Counted from the first letter of the stretch, positions 26,097 through 34,389 are shown. The stretch is DNA of 64,000 nt from an uncultured Anaeromusa sp. (GCF_963676855.1 NZ_OY781460.1:682001-746000); one strand, 5' to 3'. The notes: generated by a model from the letters alone, not told the origin. Numbers and translations are program-made.

Positions 26097-27638
26097 TCAC
26101 ATGGGTCTGCGGATCACGTCAATAATGCTGCCGTCGCGATACTCCACAACGCCAACCACGTCGTCGCTGACTTCCAGAGGCTCGGCTTCGCCGGTAAAGG
26201 AAGCTGCCAGACGATGCAGGTCTTCAATTTCGACCAGAGGCAGGCCGCTCTGGGCCAAGTTTTCTTTCAGATCGCGCCGCAAGGGATTGACGGCGATGCC
26301 GCGTTCGGTAACGATGACATCCACGGTTTCCCCAGGGGTAACAACGGTTTGGACTTTATCCAGCACCATGGGCAGACGGCCGCGCAAGAGCGGTGCTACG
26401 ACAATAGCCAGCGAAGTACCGGCTGCTGTATCGCTGTGTCCGCCGGAAGCGCCCATAATCTGACCGTTGGAATCGGTGATGACATTGACGTTGAAAGCTG
26501 TGTCCACTTCGGTGGCGCTGAGGATAACGACGTCCAGTTGGTTGACGACAGCCCCTGCGTTATGGGGATTGGCATAGAACGAAGCGGACATTTCCGCATG
26601 GCGAGGATTATTCTGCAAAGATTGAATGGAAGGGATATCAAAGCTCTGCACGTCGTAAATCGCGCCCAGCAGGCCTTCTTCGAGCATTTCCACAAAAGGC
26701 GCGGTGACGCCGCCGACGCCGAAGGAAGCGGTAATCTGTTGTTGGCGCATTTTTTCCTTGAGAAATTGCGCCGCCGCTAATGAAGCGCCGCCGCTGCCAA
26801 GCTGTAAAGAAAAGTCTTGTTTGAAAACGCCGGAATGTTCAATGACGCCGGCGGCATATTGGGCGATAAGCAGCTCCTTGGGATCCTTGGTGATGCGCAG
26901 CGCGCCGGAAGCGATGCCGCGCGGATCGCCGACAGCATCAGTGACGACGATGTAGTCTACCTGGGTTTGCGGGATGCTCGCGGGCATTAACGGATACGGA
27001 ACCAAATGATCGGTGATGGCAATGACCTTGTCCGCGTAGGCGGCATCTACCATAGCGTAGCCGAGGCTGCCGCAGGCGGAAGGGCCAAGGCGACCGCTGA
27101 GATTGCCGTAGGTGTCGCTGGCCGGCGCTCCGATAAAGGCCACGTCAATGTGCAGGTCGCCGCACTCAATAGCGCGGGCGCGTCCGCCATGCGAGCGGAT
27201 AATAACCGGCTTTTTCAAGAGCTTTGTCTGGGTCAAAAAAGCGCCTAATTTACCGCGAGCGCCGCTGGTTTCAATGGCGGTGATGACACCTTGCTCGATA
27301 TAAGGAATGATGGCTTCGTTAATGGTATTGAGGGAGCTGGGCGCCAGGGTCAGGTCCTTTAGACCGCGGGCGGCCAGCAGCGCTACGATTTCATTGAGCA
27401 GATAGTCGCCGTTGCGAAAATGGTGGTGGAACGAAATGGTCATGCCGTCTTTTAGGTTGCCCGCGTCAAGAGCCGCTTTTAAAGAAGGCAGAACTTTATC
27501 GTTTTTAGGACGCATCGCGCGGATGCGCGTTCCTGCAAGCCGTCCTTCTGGTTGCAGCGCGAAGGGGCCTTGGTACGGAATGATTTGTTTTAGACCAGGG
27601 ATGGTAGCTGGAATTTCGCGGTTTACTGCGTTTTTCAT
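26097..27638 (-). CDS. citF: Citrate lyase alpha subunit (citrate:acetyl-ACP transferase)
   Basis: Moves the acyl-carrier thioester from acetyl to citrate in the citrate lyase complex. 513 aa, normal length. CoA-transferase-fold features are seen: MTISFHHHFRNGDYLLNEIV, SHGGRARAIECGDLHIDVAF, GSGGASLAAAQFLKEKM and MGASGGHSDTAAG. The ATG overlaps the citE stop (ATGA), so the two are translationally coupled. Cytoplasmic. The genes for the lyase ligase (citC) and prosthetic-group synthesis (citX, citG) are not in the window. Confidence 0.94.
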   Translation of the reverse strand: MKNAVNREIPATIPGLKQIIPYQGPFALQPEGRLAGTRIRAMRPKNDKVLPSLKAALDAGNLKDGMTISFHHHFRNGDYLLNEIVALLAARGLKDLTLAPSSLNTINEAIIPYIEQGVITAIETSGARGKLGAFLTQTKLLKKPVIIRSHGGRARAIECGDLHIDVAFIGAPASDTYGNLSGRLGPSACGSLGYAMVDAAYADKVIAITDHLVPYPLMPASIPQTQVDYIVVTDAVGDPRGIASGALRITKDPKELLIAQYAAGVIEHSGVFKQDFSLQLGSGGASLAAAQFLKEKMRQQQITASFGVGGVTAPFVEMLEEGLLGAIYDVQSFDIPSIQSLQNNPRHAEMSASFYANPHNAGAVVNQLDVVILSATEVDTAFNVNVITDSNGQIMGASGGHSDTAAGTSLAIVVAPLLRGRLPMVLDKVQTVVTPGETVDVIVTERGIAVNPLRRDLKENLAQSGLPLVEIEDLHRLAASFTGEAEPLEVSDDVVGVVEYRDGSIIDVIRRPM

Positions 27639-28522
27639 TGCCGGGATCCTCCTTGTTGACTGGTGGTTTTGGCATAGGCCAGAACACGCTGGGCGCGGGC
27701 TACCACTGGGGCGTCGATCATTTTGCCGTCCAGAGCGATAACACCGGATTTTTTGGACAGCGCGTCTTCATAGGCGGCTAGGATGCGTTCGGCTTTGTCG
27801 ATTTGCTGTGCTGTAGGCGTGAAAATATCATGGACCAACGCAATCTGCCGCGGATGGATTACCGATTTGCCGTCAAAGCCCAATTCGTAGATCTGCCTAG
27901 TCTCGCGCTGGAATCCTTCGGTATCGTCTACGCAGGCGAAGACCGTGTCAATCGCTTGAATGCCGGCGGCGCGGGCCGCTAAGACGATTTGACTGCGGGC
28001 TACGAAAAATTCGCCGCCGTGCGGGGTGCGGGAGGTTTTGAGATCTGCCAAAAAGTCCTCACCGCCAATGGCCAGGGCTTCCATGCGCGTGCTGGCGCTG
28101 GCGATTTCATAGGCCTTTAAAATTCCTTTAGCCGTTTCAATGGCGGCCATGAGGCGGATACTGCCGGGCGCAAAACCGTTGTCTTTCTCCGCCTTGGTAA
28201 TAATGGCGTCTACTTCTAAAATGTCGGCGGCGCATTCGGCCTTGGGCAGACGAATCATATCCGGCTTGGCGGGCAGCAGCATTTCCAGATCCTTGTATCC
28301 GTAAGGTGTTTGAATGTGGTTGATGCGTACCGCCACTTCGCGGGTATAGGGAACATGCAAAAGCGCCTGGCGCACCAAGTGTCGGGCGGCGTCCTTTTCC
28401 GTGATGGCGACGGAGTCTTCTACGTCGAGAATCAGTGTATCCGCGCCATAGATATCGGCATTGATCAACATACCGGGATTGTTGCCGGGAATAAACATCA
28501 TAGATCTGCGCAATCGTTGCAT
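27635..28522 (-). CDS. citE: Citrate lyase beta subunit
   Basis: Cleaves citryl-ACP to oxaloacetate and acetyl-ACP. 295 aa, TIM barrel of the HpcH/HpaI type. Visible: RRSMMFIPGNNPGM at the start, LILDVEDSVAITEKDAAR with Mg-binding acids, AVRINHIQTPYGYKDLE, AAIETAKGILKAYEIA and GGEDFLADLKTSR. AAGGAGG precedes the ATG; one base separates it from the citD stop. Relatives that cleave citramalyl- or malyl-thioesters exist, but citD and citF beside it favour a true lyase complex. Confidence 0.94.
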   Translation of the reverse strand: MQRLRRSMMFIPGNNPGMLINADIYGADTLILDVEDSVAITEKDAARHLVRQALLHVPYTREVAVRINHIQTPYGYKDLEMLLPAKPDMIRLPKAECAADILEVDAIITKAEKDNGFAPGSIRLMAAIETAKGILKAYEIASASTRMEALAIGGEDFLADLKTSRTPHGGEFFVARSQIVLAARAAGIQAIDTVFACVDDTEGFQRETRQIYELGFDGKSVIHPRQIALVHDIFTPTAQQIDKAERILAAYEDALSKKSGVIALDGKMIDAPVVARAQRVLAYAKTTSQQGGSRQ

Positions 28523-28523
28523 C

Positions 28524-28817
28524 TTAGTTTTCCTCCTTGGTTAGGCCGCGCTCAATGGCTGTTAAAATGCGGGCGCGAATGGTGCAGTCCAGAGCGCCGC
28601 GGTCATTAGCGGTTACTTGTACTTGCGTCAGTCCTGCTTGAGTCAGTTCCTGGATGAGCACGCGGCGGATGGCCTGGCCGAATTTTTTTAAAACCGGGCT
28701 GGTTAGATTGATAGAGATGTCGGCAGCGGCATCGGCGGCAGGGCTTAAAAAAATCTGGATATCTCCGGATTCCAGCGTTCCTGCCTGGGATGATTGAAGA
28801 AGAGTGTTTGTAGACAT
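28524..28817 (-). CDS. citD: Citrate lyase acyl carrier protein (gamma subunit)
   Basis: 97 aa. Carries the phosphoribosyl-dephospho-CoA arm on the Ser in GTLESGDIQI (about residue 17), and the C-terminal part ALDCTIRARILTAIER matches the family. The start at 28817 has AAAGGAGG about 6 nt upstream; the frame is open further upstream but those codons run through the promoter and operator. First gene of the lyase operon, preceded by operator 2 (28879) and separated from gntR by a terminator. Confidence 0.93.
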   Translation of the reverse strand: MSTNTLLQSSQAGTLESGDIQIFLSPAADAAADISINLTSPVLKKFGQAIRRVLIQELTQAGLTQVQVTANDRGALDCTIRARILTAIERGLTKEEN

Positions 28818-28878
28818 GAGAGCCTCCTTTGAAATTGTATAAAAATAGATACCGTGCTTTTGCTCTTTTTGCTTATTT

Positions 28879-28893
28879 GGCACACGGTATACC
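28879..28893. promoter_or_regulatory. GntR operator 2 (citD promoter)
   Basis: GGCACACGGTATACC: right half identical to operator 1, left half changed at two positions. A minus-strand -10-like TACAAT lies between it and citD. Confidence 0.7.
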
Positions 28894-28902
28894 AAACTTC
28901 CT

Positions 28903-28931
28903 AAAAAACAAAGGAAGGAAACCCTTCCTTA
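28903..28931 (-). terminator. Intrinsic terminator of gntR
   Basis: On the minus strand AAGGAAGG gttt CCTTCCTT followed by TGTTTTTT. It overlaps the gntR stop and separates gntR transcription from citD. Confidence 0.75.
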
Positions 28932-29615
28932 GGATGGCTGTTTATTGGAAATCAAGGCCATCGCGGCTTGATGGGACGCCTCAATATGTTGAACAAGCGC
29001 TTTTTCCGCCGCTTCTGTATTTCCGGCGGCAATGGCGTCCAAGATGGCTGCATGCTCCGTCAAAGCGGCGCGGCGACGAGAAGGACGTACTAAATTAGCC
29101 CGGCGGCAACGGTAATGCGTTTCCTGCAGTGAAGACAGAAACGCAATTAGTTTTGGCATGCGGCTGAGTTCTAGCAGCAAGGAATCAAAACGGCGCAAGC
29201 ATACGGAAACCGACCAGGCGTTTTCCTGTTGCAGCGCTTCTTGCGCTTCTTGGAGAATATCCTTTAATTGCTGCAGCGCTTCAGGGGTCATGTTTTTCAT
29301 AGCCGCTCGCAAGGCGACCGGCTCTACAGCATGACGCAGGGTATGGATTTCTTCCATTTCTTCCAGAGCTACGCCTTTGACAATAACTCCCTTGCGAGGA
29401 ATGTGCTCGACTAATCCTTCGCTTTCCAGCTGGCGCAACGCTTCGCGGACCGGCGTGCGGGAAGCGCCAAAGCGGGCGGCGAAATCTCGTTCGACAATGC
29501 GTTCTCCTGCGGCCAGAGTTCCGTCTAAGACAGCACTGCGCAGGTGATCATAGACAATCTGTCGTACGGCGCGCAAACTCATAATTTCTTCTGTTGCGTT
29601 TAAGGGGGTATCCAT
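28929..29615 (-). CDS. GntR-family (FadR/FCD) transcriptional regulator
   Basis: 228 aa. N-terminal winged helix (IVYDHLRSAVLDGTLAAGER, FAARFGASRTPVREALRQLE, GLVEHIPRKGVIVKGV) and a C-terminal all-helical FCD ligand domain with metal-type acids and His (LRHAVEPVALRAAM, LTEHAAILDAIAAGN, HIEASHQ). FCD regulators bind carboxylates or sugar acids and are released from DNA. Three copies of a GGTATACnGTATACC-like palindrome, at 23582, 28879 and before this gene at 29649, make it the local regulator of the citrate-lyase and transporter units and of itself. Confidence 0.9.
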   Translation of the reverse strand: MDTPLNATEEIMSLRAVRQIVYDHLRSAVLDGTLAAGERIVERDFAARFGASRTPVREALRQLESEGLVEHIPRKGVIVKGVALEEMEEIHTLRHAVEPVALRAAMKNMTPEALQQLKDILQEAQEALQQENAWSVSVCLRRFDSLLLELSRMPKLIAFLSSLQETHYRCRRANLVRPSRRRAALTEHAAILDAIAAGNTEAAEKALVQHIEASHQAAMALISNKQPS

Positions 29616-29648
29616 AAAAGCGCCTCACTTAGTTAGAGTAGTTCAAAC

Positions 29649-29663
29649 GGTATTTGGTATACC
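29649..29663. promoter_or_regulatory. GntR operator 3 (gntR promoter)
   Basis: GGTATTTGGTATACC, two changes from operator 1, embedded in the palindrome TTTGGTATACCAAA (29653-29666), 34 bp before the gntR start. Fits autoregulation. Confidence 0.7.
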
Positions 29664-29718
29664 AAAATAATATTCTCTTTGAAGACGAGATTTCCTGCTA
29701 AAAACTGAAAATAATAAA

Positions 29719-29919
29719 TTAATTTCGTCCGTGACGGCGATTGGGCTTATTTGTTGTTTGCGGACGGTTTTTGCGTTTTTCCTCAAGGGCTAAACGAGCT
29801 GCGGCTTTGGCTGCTTTTTCTTGATGGTAGGTCCAAAACTTCCAGATCGCGTACCCTCCGCCTAAAATAACTGCCGGCAGCAAATTCCAAAAGAGCAAAT
29901 CAACTTCTTCTGCGGACAT
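29719..29919 (-). CDS. Small single-pass membrane protein
   Basis: 66 aa: acidic N-terminus (MSAEEVDLL), one TM helix (about residues 9-28, FWNLLPAVILGGGYAIWKFW), then a strongly basic tail (EEKRKNRPQTTNKPNRRHGRN) predicted to lie in the cytoplasm. AGGAGG lies 7 nt before the ATG. Function unknown. Confidence 0.65.
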   Translation of the reverse strand: MSAEEVDLLFWNLLPAVILGGGYAIWKFWTYHQEKAAKAAARLALEEKRKNRPQTTNKPNRRHGRN

Positions 29920-30031
29920 GGCGTTCCTCCTAGTATTTTTTAATTTGTTTTATTGTACCGACAGAATGGCCGTTTGTACATAGAAAAGGAGCCGGATTAT
30001 AAAAATAAAGTTGCTATCGTAAGGCATCACT

Positions 30032-30059
30032 TTGAAAACCATAAGAATCCGTGTACAAT
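30032..30059 (+). promoter_or_regulatory. Promoter of the nitroreductase operon
   Basis: TTGAAA (30032-30037), 16-bp spacer, TACAAT (30054-30059). Confidence 0.6.
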
Positions 30060-30095
30060 GAAACCATCATTACAATAATAAGGGAGGCCTTGGGG

Positions 30096-30713
30096 ATGAC
30101 GGATTGCAAGCGGCTTATGGAAGAGCGGCGTTCCGTGAATTTCTTTGATTCGGCGCAGAAGTTGCCGCCGGAACTTTTGCGGCAGATTGTAGAATTGGCG
30201 TCGTTGGCGCCGTCGGCCTTTAATTTGCAGCCTTGGCGGCTGATTGCCGTGAGCAGCCCCGAAGGGCGGGAACGGCTGTGGCGTTTGGCACAGCAGCAAC
30301 CCAAAGTGTTGGAAGCGCCGGTAACCTTGATCATCATTGGTGATCGCGGTGCATGGCAAGGCGACAATCCGGCCTGGGAAGAGCTGGCGTCTATGATGGG
30401 GGGCGCAGAGGCGGTGAAACCCTATCTAGCCATGGCAGAGGTGCTCTATGGTGCGACCGCGGAACGGCGCATCAAATTTGCCGAAAGCAATGCGGCTCTT
30501 TTGGCTATGTCGGTATTATACGCGGCGCGGTGTTTTGGCGTGGAGGGACACTTCATGTCGGGCATTGATTTTATGGGGATTAAGCAAGCGTTTGCCTTGG
30601 ATGAAGATGAAGACGTGGTGATGCTTCTTTCTTTGGGCTATGCGGAGGGCGGCAAAGCGCTATATCCGCGTAGAAAACGTCGGCCTTATGATGAATTGGT
30701 GGAGGAAGTCTAA
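30096..30713 (+). CDS. Nitroreductase-family FMN oxidoreductase
   Basis: 205 aa from the ATG at 30096, with GGGAGG 8-9 nt upstream; the frame is open from 30051 inside the promoter. Family features: MEERRSVNFFDSAQKLP (FMN-binding Arg at the start), VELASLAPSAFNLQPWRLI, and ALDEDEDVVMLLSLGYAEGG with RRKRRPYDELV at the end. Probably homodimeric and cytoplasmic, reducing nitro, quinone or flavin-type substrates with NAD(P)H. Its stop shares one base with the start of the DUF523 gene. Confidence 0.9.
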   Translation: MTDCKRLMEERRSVNFFDSAQKLPPELLRQIVELASLAPSAFNLQPWRLIAVSSPEGRERLWRLAQQQPKVLEAPVTLIIIGDRGAWQGDNPAWEELASMMGGAEAVKPYLAMAEVLYGATAERRIKFAESNAALLAMSVLYAARCFGVEGHFMSGIDFMGIKQAFALDEDEDVVMLLSLGYAEGGKALYPRRKRRPYDELVEEV

Positions 30714-31117
30714 TGGAAGTGGTGAGCGCCTGTTTAGCCGGCATAGCCTGCCGGTATGACGGAACGGCCCAAGAAGCGCCGGAGGTAGTGGAAGCGGTGC
30801 GCCAAGGGAAAGCGTTGCCTCTTTGCCCGGAAATGCTGGGAGGTCTGCCGGCGCCTCGGCAGGCGGCGGAAATAAAGGCTGGCTGCGTGGTGACAAAAGA
30901 GGGCGTTGATTTGACCCAGCCGTTTCAAAAAGGGGCGGAGATTGCCACGCAAATTGCCATTCTCGCAGGTTGCCGCAAAGCGGTTCTCAAAGCTCGCTCG
31001 CCCAGCTGCGGCTGTGGCAGGATTTACGACGGGACTTTTTCCGGTCGTCTGGTTGAAGGCGATGGACTATGGACGCAAGCGCTGAAAAAAGCAGGTATTG
31101 AAGTGTCAGGAAGATGA
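30713..31117 (+). CDS. DUF523 family protein
   Basis: 134 aa. Conserved Cys pattern of the family: VSACLAGIACRYDG at the N-terminus, LPLCPEMLGGLPAPR and ARSPSCGCGRIYDGTFSG. These Cys-rich motifs suggest a metal or Fe-S site; function is not established. The start overlaps the nitroreductase stop (TAATG), so translation is coupled. Confidence 0.85.
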   Translation: MEVVSACLAGIACRYDGTAQEAPEVVEAVRQGKALPLCPEMLGGLPAPRQAAEIKAGCVVTKEGVDLTQPFQKGAEIATQIAILAGCRKAVLKARSPSCGCGRIYDGTFSGRLVEGDGLWTQALKKAGIEVSGR

Positions 31118-31247
31118 ACATTTGTGTTTGCTTTTGGACGCAGGAAATGGAAGATGCAAAGAGAATTTCTGCAAAGAGAGCTTGGTGTGTAAAGAATTCA
31201 TGCGGGCGCATGAGTGGCAGGCTTATCTTAGGCAGGAGGCGATTTGC

Positions 31248-31451
31248 ATGAAAATCAGCGGCAGAAATAAACTAGGGGCTACGGTCAAGGAAATTGTTCG
31301 TGGCGGCGTAGTGGCCAAAGTAGTCATGGATTTTAAAGGAGAAGAACTGGTGGCAGTCGTTACGAATGACTCTGTAGATGACTTGGCGCTTAAAGTTGGC
31401 GATGAAGTGACGGCATTGGTTAAAGCTACAGAAATGATGATTTTGAAATAG
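31248..31451 (+). CDS. mop: Molbindin-type TOBE-domain protein
   Basis: 67 aa, one Mop/TOBE domain: SGRNKLGATVKEIVRGGVVAKV and LKVGDEVTALVKATEMMI. Binds molybdate or tungstate oxyanions as a multimer in the cytoplasm and buffers them for cofactor synthesis. The ATG at 31248 has CAGGAGG about 9 nt upstream. The frame stays open upstream to the TTG at 31098 and encodes a Cys-containing stretch. No molybdate transporter genes are adjacent. Confidence 0.88.
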   Translation: MKISGRNKLGATVKEIVRGGVVAKVVMDFKGEELVAVVTNDSVDDLALKVGDEVTALVKATEMMILK

Positions 31452-31460
31452 AAATAATTC

Positions 31461-31501
31461 AAAAAAACAGGCAATCGCGTACAACGCGATTGCCTGTTTT
31501 T
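31461..31501. terminator. Intrinsic terminator, bidirectional
   Basis: AAAAAACAGGCAATCGCG tacaa CGCGATTGCCTGTTTTTT; perfect stem with A and T runs, serving mop and the convergent LysR gene. Confidence 0.9.
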
Positions 31502-31533
31502 GACTCACGGCGACTCTTGTTCAATCCCCGTGT

Positions 31534-32412
31534 TCAAATTTCTTTTTTGTTCTTTTCGCAGAAATCCAGCAGCACATGGCAGGCTTGGGACAAGTAGCGC
31601 TCCTCGTTCCAGGCGAAGCCGGCTTGGATGGAGAGGGGCGGCGTCAAGGGGCGACTGACAATGCGGGGATGCTTGCGGGCAATCTCGGCTGGCAGGAAGC
31701 CGACGCCTGCATTTTGCTCCACCAGGCTGAGGATGGTTTCAATTTGCCGCGAAGAAAAGCGGATATGCGGCGTAAAGCCGTGCCGGGTGCACTCTTCCAA
31801 GATGAGTTGTCGCATATAAGTATCTTCTTGAAAGAGCAGAAACGGTTCTTTGGCTAGCTGTGGCAACGAAAGTGCTGTTACGGAAGCCAGGGGGTGTGCA
31901 GGGGAAAGGCAGACATGGATGGCGCTTTGTGCCAGGGGGCGCAGCGCCAGGCCAGGCGGTGCGTCAGAGATAATTAGTAGTCCCAGGTCAAGTTCATCCT
32001 CGAGAAGCTTGCGGCGCGTAGCCAAGCTGCCCGTCTCCGTGCACTGCAGTTCGATATCCGGATGCGCCGCATGAAAAGCAGCGAAAAGATGCGGAAAGAC
32101 AAACGCGCCAATGACCGGCGTAATACCCAGCTGAATGCGTCCTTTGCGGGACGCTTCGTAGTCTTTCATTTCTTCCTGGGCATTATTGCGGCAGCGAAGC
32201 ATGGCCTCGGCATGCTGCAGCATCCGCTCGCCTGCCTGCGTGAGGCGCAGACGCCGCTGCTTGCGATCAAAGAGAGGTACTCCAAGCTCATCTTCCAGTT
32301 TTTGCAGAGCAATGCTGACCGAAGGCTGAGCCACATGTAGTTGGGCTGCGGCGCGGCTGACGCTGCCCAGATGACAGACTTGCTGAAAATACTCCAATTG
32401 ACGCAGTTCCAT
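31534..32412 (-). CDS. LysR-family regulator 1
   Basis: 292 aa from the ATG at 32412 (GGAGG about 6 nt upstream). The N-terminal winged helix is typical: LRQLEYFQQVCHLGSVSRAA, LHVAQPSVSIALQKLEDELG. The C-terminal ligand domain begins about residue 90. Divergent from the TauE/SafE-type transporter at 32523, with the palindrome 32423-32441 between them, so it likely controls that transporter in response to its substrate. Confidence 0.9.
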   Translation of the reverse strand: MELRQLEYFQQVCHLGSVSRAAAQLHVAQPSVSIALQKLEDELGVPLFDRKQRRLRLTQAGERMLQHAEAMLRCRNNAQEEMKDYEASRKGRIQLGITPVIGAFVFPHLFAAFHAAHPDIELQCTETGSLATRRKLLEDELDLGLLIISDAPPGLALRPLAQSAIHVCLSPAHPLASVTALSLPQLAKEPFLLFQEDTYMRQLILEECTRHGFTPHIRFSSRQIETILSLVEQNAGVGFLPAEIARKHPRIVSRPLTPPLSIQAGFAWNEERYLSQACHVLLDFCEKNKKEI

Positions 32413-32422
32413 AGAAACCTCC

Positions 32423-32441
32423 ATATAGTTTTAAACTATAT
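32423..32441. promoter_or_regulatory. Candidate LysR operator
   Basis: ATATAGTTTTAAACTATAT, near-perfect 19-bp palindrome directly upstream of the LysR start in the divergent spacer. Confidence 0.55.
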
Positions 32442-32522
32442 ATAAATCAAAAATATATATTTTTATTCTATCAAAAGGTGAGGTATACTGCAAAAGAGAA
32501 GAAAAAAGCGGGAGGAATTAGG

Positions 32523-33287
32523 ATGGAACTGCTAGGATATTTGATATTAGGGGTCGCTGTGGCTGCGTTCGGCACGCTCGTAGGCATTGGCGGCGGTCTG
32601 ATTTTGGTGCCCCTTTTCATTTTGGTATTTCATTGGGAGCCCAATCTGGCGGTGGGTACGTCACTGGTTGTGGTGTTTTTCAATGCGATTTCCGGCACTG
32701 TGGCGTATATGCGGCAAAAGAAGGTGTACTATGACGCTGGAATTCGTTTTGCGCTGGCTACGCTGCCAGGGGCGTTTTTTGGTAGCTATGCGGTAAAGTA
32801 CATCCCGGAAGCCGAATTCAAGGTGTTTTTTGGTGCGACACTGATGGTCATGGCGGCGTTAATGTTTTGGCGCAATCATTCTAAAGGGGCGCCGAATAAG
32901 GGGACGGAAGTGCCTAAGAATTACAATCGCACCGCCGGCGTGCTTCTAAGTTTGGGCGTGGGCTTTTTATCCAGTATTCTAGGCATTGGCGGCGGCATTA
33001 TTCATGTGCCGGCCATGGTCTACTTGCTGGCGTTTCCGGCGCATATCGCTACAGCAACTTCGCATTTTGTGCTGGCGATTTCCTCAATGGTCGGTGTGTT
33101 TTCCCATTTCTTGCTGCACAACATTCTAATCAAGGAAGCGTTGATGATCGGCGTTGGCGCGGTAGTGGGCGCGCAAATTGGCGCAAAAATGTCCCTGAAA
33201 GTGAAGTCGAAGGCCATTTTGTCGCTGCTGGCGTTCTGCCTGTTCGGATTGGGCGTGCGCTTGGTCTTTACTGCGGGGGCTTTCTAG
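32523..33287 (+). CDS. TauE/SafE-family membrane transporter
   Basis: 254 aa, about eight TM helices in two halves, each opening with the family Gly-rich motif: GTLVGIGGGLILVPLFIL (about residues 18-35) and SSILGIGGGIIHVPAMVYLL (about 154-173). The family exports or imports sulfite, sulfoacetate and other organosulfur or carboxylate anions. GGGAGGAATTAGG precedes the ATG; the open frame from 32478 has no better start. Controlled, by position, by the divergent LysR gene. Confidence 0.88.
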   Translation: MELLGYLILGVAVAAFGTLVGIGGGLILVPLFILVFHWEPNLAVGTSLVVVFFNAISGTVAYMRQKKVYYDAGIRFALATLPGAFFGSYAVKYIPEAEFKVFFGATLMVMAALMFWRNHSKGAPNKGTEVPKNYNRTAGVLLSLGVGFLSSILGIGGGIIHVPAMVYLLAFPAHIATATSHFVLAISSMVGVFSHFLLHNILIKEALMIGVGAVVGAQIGAKMSLKVKSKAILSLLAFCLFGLGVRLVFTAGAF

Positions 33288-33451
33288 TAAGGAGCCGCTG
33301 CTTTATGTGCATCTCGCGATAAATCAATCTTTTTTTCGCCAGACTTTGTCAGAAAGCCTCGGCATAGCGCCGCTATTCCTCCGTTTTCTTTCGCGTCTGA
33401 CCCCAAAAATCTGCGATTTTTCGGAGCGCTCATTAAAGCAGCGGCTCCTTA
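33288..33451. repeat. Dispersed palindromic element, family A copy 2
   Basis: 164 bp with perfect 18-bp terminal inverted repeats (TAAGGAGCCGCTGCTTTA at 33288, complement at 33434). It starts right after the transporter stop and its right end supplies the stop codon of the convergent LysR gene. Core blocks CGCCAGACTTTGTCAGAAAG and CCTCGGCATAGCGCCGCTAT recur in the copies at 47686 and, inverted, 60555. Confidence 0.8.
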
Positions 33452-34357
33452 TAATTTTGGTACGTATTCTTCTTTGCTTATGCGCTGTTCCAGCACGAAG
33501 TCTCGAAATTTCAGCGCCGCCGGGGAAAGATAGCGTTCTTTGTGCCATGCGAGGCCAATAGTGCGGCGGCAGGGTGTGTCTTTGACAGGCAGAAACGCTA
33601 AATGCAGGTGCTCCAGGCCTGCTAAATGAGGGATGAGAGCGACGCCTAGGCGGGCTTCTACCAGGCCAGCGACGGTCATGATTTCTTCGCCTTCAAAGGT
33701 GATTTCCGGTTGAACGCCGGCTTGCTGCAGCAAGCGATCCGCTAAAAGACGCAGGCCGTAGTTAGGCTTGAAGGTAATCAGCGGTTCTGCGACAATGTCC
33801 TGCAAGGATAGGCTTTCTTGTTGTGCCAAGGGATGTTCACGGTGAACGGCGATAAAGATGTCTTCTTCGAAAAGCGGCTGCCACGCTAAATAGGATGGCG
33901 GCGTAGTGAAGGAACAAAGGCATAAATCAGTACCGCCGTTGTGAAGCTGTTCTAACAGAGCGGCAGTGCTGTTTTGGTAGAGTCGGAAATGCACCTGCGG
34001 ATGCAGGCTGCGGAACTGCTGCAACAGCTCCGGCACTAGATGCGTGCCCTGCGAATGCAAAAAAGAAAGACTGACGCTGCCTCGTTCTGGATGAATGAGG
34101 TCCAGCGCTTGCTGGCGTCCGGCTTCAATGCATTGAAGGCTCTGCTCCAGATGCTCCAGAAAAATACGTCCGCTGCGCGTCAACTCCAGGCGTTTATGGC
34201 AGCGGTGGAAAAGCGGAAACCCTAGTTCTTCTTCCAAACGGGCTAGGGAACGGCTCAAGGCTGGCTGGGAAAGCGCCAACTGGCTGGCTGCCTGGGTCAT
34301 GTGCCCCAACGCGGCAATCGTGCGAAACGCATAGAGTTGCTGTAAGTCCAAGGTCAT
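33449..34357 (-). CDS. LysR-family regulator 2
   Basis: 302 aa. Winged helix LQQLYAFRTIAALGHMTQAA and LALSQPALSRSLARLEEELG, then a substrate domain (VSLSFLHSQGTHLVPELLQQF). Its stop codon overlaps the repeat element at 33288-33451. AGAAAGGAAG precedes the ATG. Divergent from the MFS exporter gene at 34649; the spacer holds the inverted repeat AATGCATCA / TGATGCATT (34558-34587), a good LysR target. Confidence 0.9.
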   Translation of the reverse strand: MTLDLQQLYAFRTIAALGHMTQAASQLALSQPALSRSLARLEEELGFPLFHRCHKRLELTRSGRIFLEHLEQSLQCIEAGRQQALDLIHPERGSVSLSFLHSQGTHLVPELLQQFRSLHPQVHFRLYQNSTAALLEQLHNGGTDLCLCSFTTPPSYLAWQPLFEEDIFIAVHREHPLAQQESLSLQDIVAEPLITFKPNYGLRLLADRLLQQAGVQPEITFEGEEIMTVAGLVEARLGVALIPHLAGLEHLHLAFLPVKDTPCRRTIGLAWHKERYLSPAALKFRDFVLEQRISKEEYVPKL

Positions 34358-34389
34358 CTTCCTTTCTAAAACTACGGAACTCGGAGTAC

